In this document: piece by piece, positions 1 to 7,243 of the stretch | Layout of the letters: the number at the start of each line of letters is the position of its first letter | Numbering within the stretch: position 1 is the stretch's first letter | Notes under the pieces: model-generated | Told to the model about the DNA's origin: nothing | The model's input: the letters and a program-made list of their open reading frames with translations, nothing else | Databases searched by the model: none | Assembly (NCBI GenBank): GCA_017615275.1 | Contig: JAGAAO010000012.1 | Coordinates: forward strand, 1-64,000 | Reading direction: 5' to 3' | Length of the DNA stretch: 64,000 nt | Origin: Butyrivibrio sp. | GTDB lineage: Bacteria; Bacillota; Clostridia; Lachnospirales; Lachnospiraceae | Translations under genes and position numbers: made by a program

Positions 1-60
1 CGGAATCTTCACTTGATGACTCCTGTTGAATACCATGAGAACTATTATGCGGCTGCATAA
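1..60 (+). CDS. IS3-family transposase (OrfB), 3' end only
   Basis: The window opens inside a reading frame that ends with TAA at 58-60. Its last residues, LMTPVEYHENYYAAA, resemble the usual C-terminus of IS3-family integrase-type transposases, in which a (M/L)(T/S)PVEYR motif closes the protein. Only about 19 residues are visible, so the catalytic DDE core lies outside the window. The gene points toward the integrase-bearing element that begins near 540, so the insertion sequence probably ends between here and about 150. The family assignment is by motif only. Confidence 0.6.
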   Translation, partial: RNLHLMTPVEYHENYYAAA

Positions 61-63
61 GAA

Positions 64-93
64 TACCGCCAGCCGATTACGCGACTGGCGGTA
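64..93 (+). terminator. Hairpin behind the transposase gene
   Basis: A perfect 9-bp stem (TACCGCCAG / CTGGCGGTA) starts four bases after the transposase stop, and a short T-rich stretch (CTTTTTAATTATT) follows. It fits a Rho-independent terminator for the insertion sequence. Confidence 0.55.
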
Positions 94-543
94 CGAAACT
101 TTTTAATTATTCACTGTCCTCTTGACGGGTAGCACACCAGACTATCCGATGCTGTTATTTTTATCTGCTAACTTGGGTCTCAATATAGCTTGTTACAAAA
201 TGAAATAATGTTGATATTTTTTCTTGGTCTCCCGAATATCGAGTACCATACCGAGTACCATTTTTTCTATAAATTATAATAATTTATAACAAGTTACATG
301 TGAGAACAAATTACCACGAACCCAGTAAATATGCGGTTTCATAGAGTTTTATGACTCTTTATGGAGATTCATGAAACAGGAGTTCATATAACGATTCCTA
401 GTTTCATGTTTTTCTCCTATATCCCACTAATACTGGGTTTCTTAAAAATTTTTTTATCGATTTTTGTACCAATTGTACCAGAAATCCTAAGTTTTGATTA
501 TTAATTTTATCCCCAAGCATTTTCGTTAAAAAAAATTTAAGAC
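94..543. other. Non-coding left flank of the integrase element (putative attachment region)
   Basis: No gene is visible. The stretch holds short repeats next to the integrase 3' end: two copies of CGAGTACCAT near 240-262, GTACCAATTGTACC near 466-480, several direct and inverted copies of GTTTCAT between 330 and 410, and inverted copies of ACCCAGTA near 319 and 433. Such clusters are typical of recombinase arm-binding and attachment regions. The core att sequence could not be identified because no matching second copy was recognised at a right-hand end. Confidence 0.4.
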
Positions 544-1722
544 TCATACTGCAGCCTCAAATGTCTTCATCGCAAGCTCAAGAGATTCATCTGTCACATG
601 TACATATGTGTCCATTGTGGTGGACAGCTGTGCATGACCTAAGATTTTCTGTAGAGATTTAGGATTAACTCCTCTCTCAATACATCTGGTAGCAAATGTG
701 TGCCTTAGTACGTGCATACAGAAGGGTTTTATCCCTGCCTTATCACATACCTTGTATATGTCGTTGTCATAGGTTGAATTTTTCATCGGCTTACCGGTTC
801 TCCAGTTGATGAAAATCAGATCTCTCAAACAAACCTCGCGTTCATTGCCGCTGCGCGGATCAACAAACGTCAAAACCTGTGAAAGACTTTCATCTTCTTT
901 GCGATCCTTACGTCCTTTGTAAAGCTCCATCAATATATCATAAGCTTCGTCCGTAAGGGGAATCTTCCGAAATCCTGACATTGTCTTTGGAGGACCAGCA
1001 CGCCATGATTTCCATTCGTGCCTATACTCTAATGACTTATCAACAGTAAGTATGCGGTTCTTCCTGTCAAAATTGTCCCATGTAAGTCCAATTAGTTCTC
1101 CGGTCCGTAGTCCTGTGTTTAACAGCAGCCTAAACTGCTTAGACATGCGAGTCTTCTTTGCATACTCCAAAAACTTTTCCTGCTCTTCGATAGTAAGTGC
1201 CCTGACCTGCTTTTTCTTAAGTCTCTTGAACTTAAGCTCCACGCAGTCAAGCGGGTGCTTTTCTATCAATTCGTTCTTAAGAGCGCATTTAAACATGGCG
1301 CCGAGGCAAATATACGTCTGATATACTGTTCCTCTGGCATATACAGCCTGAATATCATTTAAGATTTTCTGGCAATGCACTCCCTTAACATCCGCAAGTA
1401 GCATTTTGCCTATCTGCTGTCTGCAATCGTTGTTATAGCGTTCTCTGTAGTTTCGAACTGTATTAGGAGATAAATCCTTCTTAAAGTTCTTGATCCAGTA
1501 CTCAAACCACTCATCAACAGTCATGGAATACTGCATAGCGACATGATCTTCGCTCATATCCTCATATTTAGCAGTTAAAATCCACTTCCTTGCATCAGCA
1601 ACATTATCAAAGTACTTAACGACTCGTTTTCCACAAGAGTTCGTAAACCGGGCTAAGAAATAACCGTCACTTCTCTGACTGATTCCTTCACCTATTTCGC
1701 GACCTTTCAAGTCTTTACCCAT
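544..1722 (-). CDS. Tyrosine recombinase / phage-type integrase
   Basis: This 392-residue protein catalyses site-specific integration and excision of a mobile element. It has the expected order of an N-terminal arm-binding region, a SAM-like core-binding domain (about residues 65-150) and a C-terminal catalytic domain. The catalytic residues are visible: Arg in TGLRTGEL, His-x-x-Arg in HVLRHTFATR, His in ILGHAQL and the Tyr nucleophile in DTYVHV. The length matches Tn916/phage-type integrases. A GGAGG lies upstream of the ATG. The gene reads toward the left end of the element and directly follows the gene carrying an excisionase-like domain, the usual int-xis order. Confidence 0.93.
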   Translation of the reverse strand: MGKDLKGREIGEGISQRSDGYFLARFTNSCGKRVVKYFDNVADARKWILTAKYEDMSEDHVAMQYSMTVDEWFEYWIKNFKKDLSPNTVRNYRERYNNDCRQQIGKMLLADVKGVHCQKILNDIQAVYARGTVYQTYICLGAMFKCALKNELIEKHPLDCVELKFKRLKKKQVRALTIEEQEKFLEYAKKTRMSKQFRLLLNTGLRTGELIGLTWDNFDRKNRILTVDKSLEYRHEWKSWRAGPPKTMSGFRKIPLTDEAYDILMELYKGRKDRKEDESLSQVLTFVDPRSGNEREVCLRDLIFINWRTGKPMKNSTYDNDIYKVCDKAGIKPFCMHVLRHTFATRCIERGVNPKSLQKILGHAQLSTTMDTYVHVTDESLELAMKTFEAAV

Positions 1723-1830
1723 AAGATAAGCCTCCTTCCATTAATTATGAAAAGAAGCATTCCTACGCCGAGTATTAAAATACCACAGAAATGCGATATT
1801 ATCAAGCATAGCTCCGCTTTCAGGCTCTTC

Positions 1831-2424
1831 CTATAACGCCTCTATATCACGAAGATATTTATCGAATGCTTCTCTCTTAATAAGTATTTTTCTACCTACC
1901 TGAAACGTAAAATTATTACGTGGGACTTTGCATAATTCCCTGATACGATTTACCCCTATATTGGTATATGCAGCAGCCTCATCCACCGTCAGAGAAGCTT
2001 TATGCCATATAGGGACTTCACTGGACTCTGAAGCTCTGTCAGGAGCTTCCTTCCTGGTATCTGTTCTATTATCAGCTTTAAGTCCCAATTGAATGCCTAA
2101 GGTCTTATCTATCTTTGTTGCCATGAAATGGTCTGAAAGGCTTCCTATGTACCTCACCAGCTTGTCTCGGCTGATTGTAGTTATCTGTTCAGCCATGGAT
2201 GCTGATTCCTCATCTAAGCCTCCCATATGGTCCAGAATGGCATGTGTAGGAAATCCTTTGCTCCTATGTATTTTGGTTGTGGTGGGTATCACTGTTATGG
2301 TTGGAGAAAATCTATTGCCCTTATTATTCTGAACGACTATCACAGGCCGCTCCCCTCTTTGAACCGATCCTACATTTTGTCCAAGGTCAGCTAAATAGAT
2401 ATCTCCCCTCTTTATCTCTCTCAT
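1831..2424 (-). CDS. MazF/PemK-type toxin fused to an excisionase-like DNA-binding domain
   Basis: This 197-residue protein starts at an ATG preceded by AGGAG; the frame stays open further upstream but lacks a ribosome site there. Residues 1 to about 120 read as a MazF/PemK endoribonuclease fold: start MREIKRGDIYLADL, the GERPVIVVQN strand with its conserved Arg-Pro, and the TVIPTTT segment. After a polar linker, about residues 140-197 match Tn916-Xis-like winged-helix excisionases (SLTVDEAAAYTNIGVNRIRE, then a wing ending in IKREAFDKYL). Each half is a known family, but this fusion is unusual. It lies between the integrase and a small gene. It may be an excisionase that carries a toxin, or a recent in-frame fusion; no separate antitoxin is visible next to it. 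Confidence 0.8.
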   Translation of the reverse strand: MREIKRGDIYLADLGQNVGSVQRGERPVIVVQNNKGNRFSPTITVIPTTTKIHRSKGFPTHAILDHMGGLDEESASMAEQITTISRDKLVRYIGSLSDHFMATKIDKTLGIQLGLKADNRTDTRKEAPDRASESSEVPIWHKASLTVDEAAAYTNIGVNRIRELCKVPRNNFTFQVGRKILIKREAFDKYLRDIEAL

Positions 2425-2437
2425 ATGTTTTTTTCTC

Positions 2438-2767
2438 CTATATGGATGTAAAAAGAAGGCTGCCCACCGCCAGTACACGATAGTTCAATACTGCCTGCTC
2501 TTTCTCAAGTCCTTCAAGGTAGCCTCTTGGATCATGGCAACGATACTCACGCCTTTCATGCTTTGAATCATTGCGATGATACTCTTTGAAAACCTCAGCC
2601 TGTGCTGTACTGATAAGAAGTAGCGGCTTATACGCCTCTAACTCCGTTCCATACTGAGCAAAAAGCTCATCATAAGATAAATCAGTAGCAACTGCCCATC
2701 TGCATCCACCCTGGATTCCCGGATACTCTACTTCTAAATTGATAAGTTCATAATCTTTGTTATCCAT
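2438..2767 (-). CDS. Small hypothetical protein of the integrated element
   Basis: This 109-residue soluble protein has no transmembrane segment and many acidic and aromatic residues. The opening MDNKDYELINLEVEYPGIQG and the following DLSYDELFAQYG resemble small proteins often found beside sigma-factor and integrase genes in clostridial mobile elements, but no function is known to me. The ATG has a clear GGAGGT upstream. It ends 13 bases before the MazF-Xis gene, so the two are probably co-transcribed with the integrase. Confidence 0.65.
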   Translation of the reverse strand: MDNKDYELINLEVEYPGIQGGCRWAVATDLSYDELFAQYGTELEAYKPLLLISTAQAEVFKEYHRNDSKHERREYRCHDPRGYLEGLEKEQAVLNYRVLAVGSLLFTSI

Positions 2768-2894
2768 ATTTGACCTCCGATTTTGAAAAAGTGAATAGTT
2801 TCAAAACCGGCAGTCATGGATATCTGCCTACGTACGTTTCCCATTCATGCACTACTTCTCACTCTCAGAGCGCAGAAGAAAGCACAAAAAGAAA

Positions 2895-2949
2895 AAGGCG
2901 AAGCAAAACAGAGTATCTTTCGATACTTTCTTCTGTTTTGCTCCGCCTT
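2895..2949. terminator. Large inverted repeat, probable bidirectional terminator
   Basis: The arms AAGGCG-AAGCAAAACAG and CTGTTTTGCT-CCGCCTT pair around an interrupted inner stem (GTATC/GATAC). A-rich and T-rich sequence lies on both sides. It separates the integrase operon from the small zinc-finger gene further right. The 2768-3068 gap holds nothing else that I could support. Confidence 0.5.
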
Positions 2950-3068
2950 CCAACGATTCTTAGCCGTTCATAGCCGTTAACAAACTCTTGCTGCCAACTG
3001 GCAAACCTTCCGGTCCCTACACCGAATACAATGCCAGCTTACAGGTAGCTCATGTCATTTAGTTGTAA

Positions 3069-3248
3069 TCACCCCTCTGGAAGCTGAATCTCCAGAACAA
3101 TATGTGTACTTAAGTCCTCGCGCTCCACATCAATATTGGAACCGCAATTGGGACAGTCCATTTCCAGATCAAAGTTGCTGCCTCGAAATAACCTGTGCCC
3201 GCACTTAGGACAAAAAATCTTATATCTCTGTTTTTTCACTTTCTCCAC
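3069..3248 (-). CDS. Com-like small zinc-finger protein
   Basis: This 59-residue gene starts at GTG, with AGGAGG ten bases upstream; the nearer ATG runs into a stop after five codons. The product carries two Cys pairs, FCPKCGHRLF and DCPNCGSNI, 18 residues apart. With the LFRG..FDLEMDCP spacing this resembles the Mu Com family of small zinc-binding translational regulators found in phages and mobile elements. A nucleic-acid-binding role is inferred from that family. Downstream of it lies only the terminator at 2895-2949. Confidence 0.6.
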   Translation of the reverse strand: MEKVKKQRYKIFCPKCGHRLFRGSNFDLEMDCPNCGSNIDVEREDLSTHIVLEIQLPEG

Positions 3249-3354
3249 CGCATAAATATCCTCCTCACAAAGTTTATTTCCCCCTCAACAAAGCGTACGT
3301 TTTATAGGCTTTATGATAACACGCATGAATACTGGATATTCCATCAACATGTAA

Positions 3355-3423
3355 TCAAAAGACTTCAGCCACAAGTTCACTCTTCATTAGAGGTATATCC
3401 TCCGGTGATTTTCTTTTTCCCAT
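3355..3423 (-). CDS. 22-residue mini-ORF with strong ribosome site
   Basis: An ATG with AAAGGAGAAAGG just upstream opens a frame of 22 codons (begins MGKRKSPEDIPLMK, ends AEVF). It follows the SpoVG-like fragment by about 20 bases. It could be a true small peptide or the head of a gene whose body was deleted; the surrounding gene debris favours the second view. Confidence 0.3.
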   Translation of the reverse strand: MGKRKSPEDIPLMKSELVAEVF

Positions 3424-3444
3424 ACCTTTCTCCTTTCGCTGACA

Positions 3445-3738
3445 TTATTCCCACTCAAACTCTACACTCTCACCTGACTCGTAGCTTTCCATGATCTTGG
3501 AATAAAGCTCCTCACGAAATTCCTTGGTTATCGGAAATGCAATATCTTTGAAAATCGGATTCCCCTCCTCATCAACTGTTTTAGTTTTGAAGCTCGGCAT
3601 AGAGACAAACTTGCCTCCTTTTTTATTTTCAACGATGGAGATATTTCGCACCGCAAAGGAATCTCCAAAGGTAACTGTACAAAGTCCCTGCACATTATTT
3701 GAACTTGCTTCCAACTTATTTGACTTAACCCGTCGTAA
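3445..3738 (-). pseudogene. SpoVG-like gene, 5' end missing
   Basis: The frame encodes the SpoVG fold from about its first strand onward: LCTVTFGDSFAVRNISIVE, KFVSMPSFKTK, FKDIAFPITKEFREEL. SpoVG proteins are small single-strand nucleic-acid-binding regulators, often encoded on phages and elements. The frame is closed by TAG at 3739-3741 just before the region where the family's first residues would lie. No ATG or ribosome site serves it; a TTG at 3714 is the only candidate start. The upstream gene runs into it in another frame, so it is probably a deletion-truncated copy. Confidence 0.6.
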
Positions 3739-3947
3739 CTATGCCCATTCTCATACGCCCTATAAAGTTCCCCAAGATTCAGATTCACACCAAGAGCCCC
3801 ATCCTCAATCTTAATAGAAAGGGCATCATAGTTTTCGTTTGTCTTTTCTACCGTACGTGACAGCACCTCATAAGATTTTTCGTTTCTACTCTCAAGCTCT
3901 CTTTTCACGTCTTCTGTAACCTTGTCTTTGAATTCTTCGTAGTTCAT
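3729..3947 (-). pseudogene. DUF5688-family gene, N-terminal part only
   Basis: The ATG at 3947 has GAGGT upstream and opens with MNYEEFKDKVTEDVKREL, the usual start of DUF5688 proteins (uncharacterised, common in Lachnospiraceae). Likeness ends after about 73 residues (AYENGHSYDG). The frame continues to 3528 only as an out-of-frame reading of the SpoVG-like sequence. The intact family is several times longer. The simplest explanation is a deletion that joined the 5' part of this gene to the middle of a SpoVG gene. Confidence 0.55.
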
Positions 3948-3994
3948 CGCCTACCTCTTTCTGAAAGTGAATTGTTGCCGCCAAAAAGGCATAG

Positions 3995-4030
3995 AAAAAG
4001 AGCAGGTACCTCTTTTGAGATAACTGCTCT
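3995..4030 (-). terminator. Terminator hairpin, copy A of a three-member repeat
   Basis: AGAGCAG..TA.CTC pairs with GAG.TAACTGCTCT, and five T follow on the minus strand. It lies 56 bases behind the DUF3791/DUF3990 operon. Close relatives occur at 5125 and 5437. Confidence 0.65.
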
Positions 4031-4085
4031 ATGTAATGATCACTTTCCGAACTCAGTGCGTTCGTTTTATATCCCCAATGATATT

Positions 4086-4316
4086 TTAAATTTCTGCCTG
4101 AACAATATGTCCGAAGTTCAATTCATCCTTATACAAATCATAGACATATGCTGAACTCTCACGGTATAGCCCCGTTTCTATATCCTGAAGCTTATCAAAA
4201 ACTTCTGATTCATAAAAGAAATTCATTGCTTCGTCATATTCCAAATGCTGATCTTTGGAAATCATTTCAACAATATCCTGGATAACATACTCAATAAGTT
4301 GTTTTTTCTCATTCAT
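4086..4316 (-). CDS. Small acidic protein downstream of DUF3990
   Basis: This 76-residue, mostly helical acidic protein begins MNEKKQLIEYVIQDIVEMIS. Its start overlaps the end of the DUF3990 gene by eight bases, so the two are translationally coupled. Its pattern (a short helical protein with YDEAMNFFYESEVFDKL) recalls the DUF3791 protein at the head of the operon, and it may be a second, diverged member of that family. I infer a role as partner or neutralising protein for the DUF3990 product; the function is unknown. Confidence 0.65.
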   Translation of the reverse strand: MNEKKQLIEYVIQDIVEMISKDQHLEYDEAMNFFYESEVFDKLQDIETGLYRESSAYVYDLYKDELNFGHIVQAEI

Positions 4317-4815
4317 GGCTAATTTTCCTCAATAATGAAACAGCAGCAAACGTATGAAATGAATACTGCGATGACGTCTTTTTATAAATCATGCCTTTAA
4401 GCAATGTATCAAAGTCTATAACCTCTTCTTCATATTGTCTAAACAGCATTGCCATATTATCATCTGCAACTGGACCTATTACAATATCATATTTAGAATC
4501 CAAATTACATAATGGATTTGAAAAGTCCTCAAAGTCCTTATTTCTGTTATTCATCACAAAACGAGCCCAATCTTCTGATGTTTCTTCTCCAAAGTTCTTG
4601 ATTCTGAGGTTTGAAGAATTCAAAAAAGAATCATCTATCTCATATATGTTTAGCACAGGCTCTCCACCATAAATTCTGGCAACTCTCTCAGCCATACGCT
4701 CAGCCTGCTCAGGAATATCGGTTAAATAAAATCCTCTTCCAAAATCCTTATATGGTCTACAAGCTGATAGACTGATATTTTGTATATCAACATTACTGCC
4801 ATGATAAAGAATCAT
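4309..4815 (-). CDS. DUF3990 protein, predicted ADP-ribosyltransferase-fold
   Basis: This 168-residue protein is taken from the ATG at 4815, which has GGAGGAG upstream and forms an ATGA overlap with the stop of the DUF3791 gene. It opens with ILYHGSN and carries DFGRGFYLT, the hallmark of DUF3990, a family placed by others in the ADP-ribosyltransferase superfamily (first-strand His, a Tyr in the FYLT segment and a later Glu, here perhaps in QYEEEVIDF). The substrate is unknown. Its position between two small helical proteins suggests a toxin with antitoxin partners, but this is inference from context. Confidence 0.75.
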   Translation of the reverse strand: MILYHGSNVDIQNISLSACRPYKDFGRGFYLTDIPEQAERMAERVARIYGGEPVLNIYEIDDSFLNSSNLRIKNFGEETSEDWARFVMNNRNKDFEDFSNPLCNLDSKYDIVIGPVADDNMAMLFRQYEEEVIDFDTLLKGMIYKKTSSQYSFHTFAAVSLLRKISHE

Positions 4816-5030
4816 ATGGCTCCTCCATTTCTTCGGCAAAGAGCTTGCAGATCCTCAACCACATTATCAAATGATAATAGATGCTCTTCCTCATAAAAGT
4901 CTTTAAGAAACTCTATTCCTTTGAAATCTCTCAGATATCTATATGCCTCTTTTACATTCATGTTAAAAGTTTCAGCAAAAACATTAACACATGCCACTGT
5001 ATAATTAATTAATCTTCTCTGATAACTCAT
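4812..5030 (-). CDS. DUF3791-family small protein
   Basis: This 72-residue helical protein begins MSYQRRLINYTVACVNVFAE and contains NVKEAYRYLRDFKGIEFL, the pattern of DUF3791. The start at 5030 has GAGGG upstream; the frame is open 17 codons further but without a ribosome site. It is the first gene of a three-gene overlapping operon with DUF3990. DUF3791 and DUF3990 genes are frequently neighbours in Firmicutes and Bacteroides, consistent with a functional pair. The function is not established. Confidence 0.75.
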   Translation of the reverse strand: MSYQRRLINYTVACVNVFAETFNMNVKEAYRYLRDFKGIEFLKDFYEEEHLLSFDNVVEDLQALCRRNGGAI

Positions 5031-5124
5031 TTTATTTCCCTCATTTTTACATACTTCTATTTTAATAATACCATTACACACTGTATTTATCTACTTGTTT
5101 GGAGCATCATGCCCCAATAAAAAA

Positions 5125-5152
5125 GACAGCTATCTCTTTCGAAATAACTGCC
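5125..5152 (-). terminator. Terminator hairpin, copy B
   Basis: GACAG.TAT.TC pairs with GA.ATA.CTG.C, and six T follow on the minus strand. It is homologous to copies A and C, but no intact gene precedes it, so it probably marks a lost cassette. Confidence 0.5.
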
Positions 5153-5436
5153 CTCAAATTCAAAAACCCCGGTGAAACTATCACCTCTAGTTTCAGCTGC
5201 GTGATGATGCCCAATTGTTAGTTTTCACACCAGGAAATCTCCACTTCCACACCAATCGGCATTTTTTTATGTGATTTTATGTGACGAAACGTGAAATTGC
5301 AGATTGGAGAAAATGGCGAAATTACTGGGTTATGTAACGAAATGTGATGAAACGTGAAATCAGCAGGTTCTCCCAAAAGCATATTTTCAACAATAAAGTT
5401 AATGCATTATTTATACCTCCCTTCTTGGTACAAAAA

Positions 5437-5466
5437 AGCAGCTACCTCCTTTTTGAGATAACTGCT
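5437..5466 (-). terminator. Terminator hairpin, copy C
   Basis: AGCAG.TA.CTC pairs with GAGATAACTGCT, and six T follow on the minus strand. It lies 47 bases behind the lipoprotein gene that ends at 5514. Confidence 0.65.
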
Positions 5467-5513
5467 CTATTTCATATTGTTTTTAAATTCGTACTACATA
5501 ACTAATGCGCTGA

Positions 5514-5996
5514 TCAATTATCAAAACCCAGCTTATAAAAGTCACCCTCTGAAGAAGATAATGAGGCCTCAAGTTTTGCTTTATCCGCGGAAACTAACTT
5601 CACCCTATTCTTGCCCTGTTCCAAATCTAAAGTCTGAGTACCTGAACATTCTCCTTTTTCTGTAGCCTCAGCAATTACAGTTACCTGATTATCAGCATTT
5701 ATGAAAACAAGCTTAGCCTTACCATTTTCCACCTTGATATCATAAGCCAACTCTGCTGTAGCTTTTGTATCGGCGTCAATCGCCCAAAGAGTGTCCATTC
5801 CCTCCATACTTCCCACAGTTGCATGGAATTTTCCGTCTTCGATTTCCTGCTCATAATTTTCTAAATTATATGAGTTTCCCTCACCTGCAATACGCTTATC
5901 ATCATTATAAACATTCATTGAAAATGGAAACACGTTTCCACATGCTGTTAGTAAAATACCTGAAATAAGTACAACAAAAGCTGTTTTCTTTTTCAA
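5514..5996 (-). CDS. Hypothetical lipoprotein
   Basis: This 160-residue protein starts at TTG with GGGAG upstream. It has a positively charged start (MKKK), a hydrophobic signal segment and a lipobox LLTACG, so it should be acylated on the Cys and anchored outside the membrane. The rest (for example MEGMDTLWAIDADTKATAEL) looks like a beta-sandwich domain. I do not recognise the family. The terminator at 5437 closes it as a single-gene unit. Confidence 0.7.
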   Translation of the reverse strand: MKKKTAFVVLISGILLTACGNVFPFSMNVYNDDKRIAGEGNSYNLENYEQEIEDGKFHATVGSMEGMDTLWAIDADTKATAELAYDIKVENGKAKLVFINADNQVTVIAEATEKGECSGTQTLDLEQGKNRVKLVSADKAKLEASLSSSEGDFYKLGFDN

Positions 5997-6072
5997 TACT
6001 TTTCTTCTCCCTTTTCTACATAATTATAGATATCTGTTATCCGAAAAACATTATAACATAATAAGCAAACAT

Positions 6073-6480
6073 TCATTTGACCTTATCATACAAATACGCT
6101 CCAATTGCCGCGACACAGGGAACCGTACCTATAATACCCACAGAACCCGCTATGGCTCTGATCATTTCTATGGCTACAAAATCTGTATTAACAAGCTGGA
6201 TAAAAGAAACTCCGTAAGAATAAATGAGTATCATCATATTCAGCGCACCGCCGACATATGCAAGGACAAGGGTATTTGCCATGATATCTGCAATAGTTAT
6301 AGGCAGATCATCTGCCCTAGGATGACCTAAACTGATGGTCAGCGATCCCTGCGAGTCCATATCTACCAAAAGTACCTTCTTGCCCTCTGCCGCAAGCCCT
6401 ATTCCAAGATTCTCGGTACTCTGTGTTTCTCCTGTTCCGCCCTTCTGGTTTACGAGGGCTATTACAACCGGTTTACTCAT
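6073..6480 (-). pseudogene. Chimera of ParA N-terminus and YibE/F C-terminus
   Basis: A well-formed start (GGAGGG, ATG at 6480) opens a 135-residue frame. Residues 1 to about 68 are the start of a ParA/Soj ATPase (VVIALVNQKGGTG, then KKVLLVDMDSQGSLTISLG). The Walker A is altered: GGTGETQST replaces GGVGKTTT, losing the essential Lys. From about residue 69 (NTLVLAYVGGAL onward) the sequence is the final membrane segments of a YibE/F-family transporter. Neither half is complete, so neither activity is likely. A deletion joined at a short shared sequence such as DIMANT would explain the product. Confidence 0.75.
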
Positions 6481-6673
6481 TATTCCCTCCTGTTAATCTA
6501 TTCGCCATATCGTGATTCACCATAGCTTTGTAATGTCCGTCCATAGTCATTGGTGCGTTATACAAAAACCTTCTTTGAAACGTTCATAATCCATATTCAG
6601 TTTTCTCCTTTTCTTTTTGCATTTTGTTTAATAGAAACACCGGTGCGCGCTTACCGGTTTCGGACAACAAAAA

Positions 6674-6717
6674 AAGCGCCATGCATGACCTTTGAGGGTT
6701 GGTCATACAAGACGCTT
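6674..6717 (-). terminator. Terminator (distal) behind the arsenic-type operon
   Basis: AAGCG.C.TG.ATGACC pairs with GGTCATAC..GACGCTT, and a run of T follows on the minus strand. It is the second of two tandem terminators behind the operon that ends at 6875. Confidence 0.6.
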
Positions 6718-6748
6718 CTATCTGCTTCCTATTCTTCTGCAAAAAAAA

Positions 6749-6782
6749 ACAAGTAGGAGGCTTTTGTTTACCTCTCACTTGT
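6749..6782 (-). terminator. Terminator (proximal) behind the arsenic-type operon
   Basis: ACAAGT..GAGG pairs with CCTC..ACTTGT, and nine T follow on the minus strand. This is a strong Rho-independent terminator for the ArsR-permease-thioredoxin operon. Confidence 0.7.
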
Positions 6783-6874
6783 CTATGATAATAATAGCAC
6801 CGCTAAATCCTAAAGAAAAGTGCTAATGTCGGTCATGATAAGACTAAACGAGTCAAAACGAGACAATATCGGAC

Positions 6875-7231
6875 TTATCCTATAAATTCTTTCAGAATCT
6901 TAACAACTTCATCTTTCTTAAGAACCTTACCATAAGAAACCACTTTACCATCTACAACCAATGCAGGTGTAGTCATCACTCCATAGGCTGCAATCTTTTC
7001 ATATTCCTTTACATGGTCGATGGTCGTATCCATACCAAGTTCTGATAACGCATCTATAGTTGCAGCTTCAAGCTGGTTACATTTTGCACAGCCACCACCA
7101 AGAATCTTTACTCCTATTGAATTCTTTTCCTTTTCTGCAGCCTGCATGTTTTCAGGAGTGCAGGTACTTCCACAACAGCATGAAGACTTTTTCTCCTCTT
7201 CTTTTTTCTTTCCGAAATTAAATAACGCCAT
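6875..7231 (-). CDS. Thioredoxin-like small redox protein with Cys-rich N-terminus
   Basis: This 118-residue protein has a charged start, a Cys-rich segment (SSCCCGSTCTP, residues 17-27) and then a thioredoxin-like fold of the redox-active disulfide protein 2 family, with the active site GGGCAKCNQLE and the cis-Pro segment MTTPALVVDGK. It starts 13 bases behind the permease gene with AGGAGG and so is the last gene of the operon. Such proteins regularly accompany ArsP-like permeases, probably delivering or reducing the metalloid. The extra Cys cluster could bind arsenic or another soft metal; this is inference. Confidence 0.85.
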   Translation of the reverse strand: MALFNFGKKKEEEKKSSCCCGSTCTPENMQAAEKEKNSIGVKILGGGCAKCNQLEAATIDALSELGMDTTIDHVKEYEKIAAYGVMTTPALVVDGKVVSYGKVLKKDEVVKILKEFIG

Positions 7232-7243
7232 TTTATTTTCCTC

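Larger units (their letters stand above)
5031..5513. other. Gene-free stretch with hairpin debris
   Basis: No supported gene. The stretch holds terminator copies B and C, a perfect 8-bp hairpin TGAAACTA/TAGTTTCA near 5174-5196, and two near-identical 18-base blocks of the form TGTGA.GAAACGTGAAAT near 5280 and 5342. The word TTACTGGGTT near 5320 also occurs as ACTGGGTT near 433 in the left flank. It looks like remains of deleted genes. Confidence 0.4.
6481..6874. other. Intergenic stretch with two terminators
   Basis: No supported gene. Apart from the hairpins at 6674-6717 and 6749-6782, the only structure I see is a short palindromic block around CACCGGTGCGCGCTTACCGG (6639-6658). Confidence 0.4.

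Noticed and set aside
2869..3043. Minus-strand frame running through the inverted repeat at 2895
   Set aside because: No start with a ribosome site. The frame is mostly the two arms of the hairpin, so it is treated as terminator sequence.
5160..5436. Short repeats of GAAACGTGAAAT as a CRISPR-like array
   Set aside because: Only two copies, about 60 bases apart, with no regular spacing and no cas genes.
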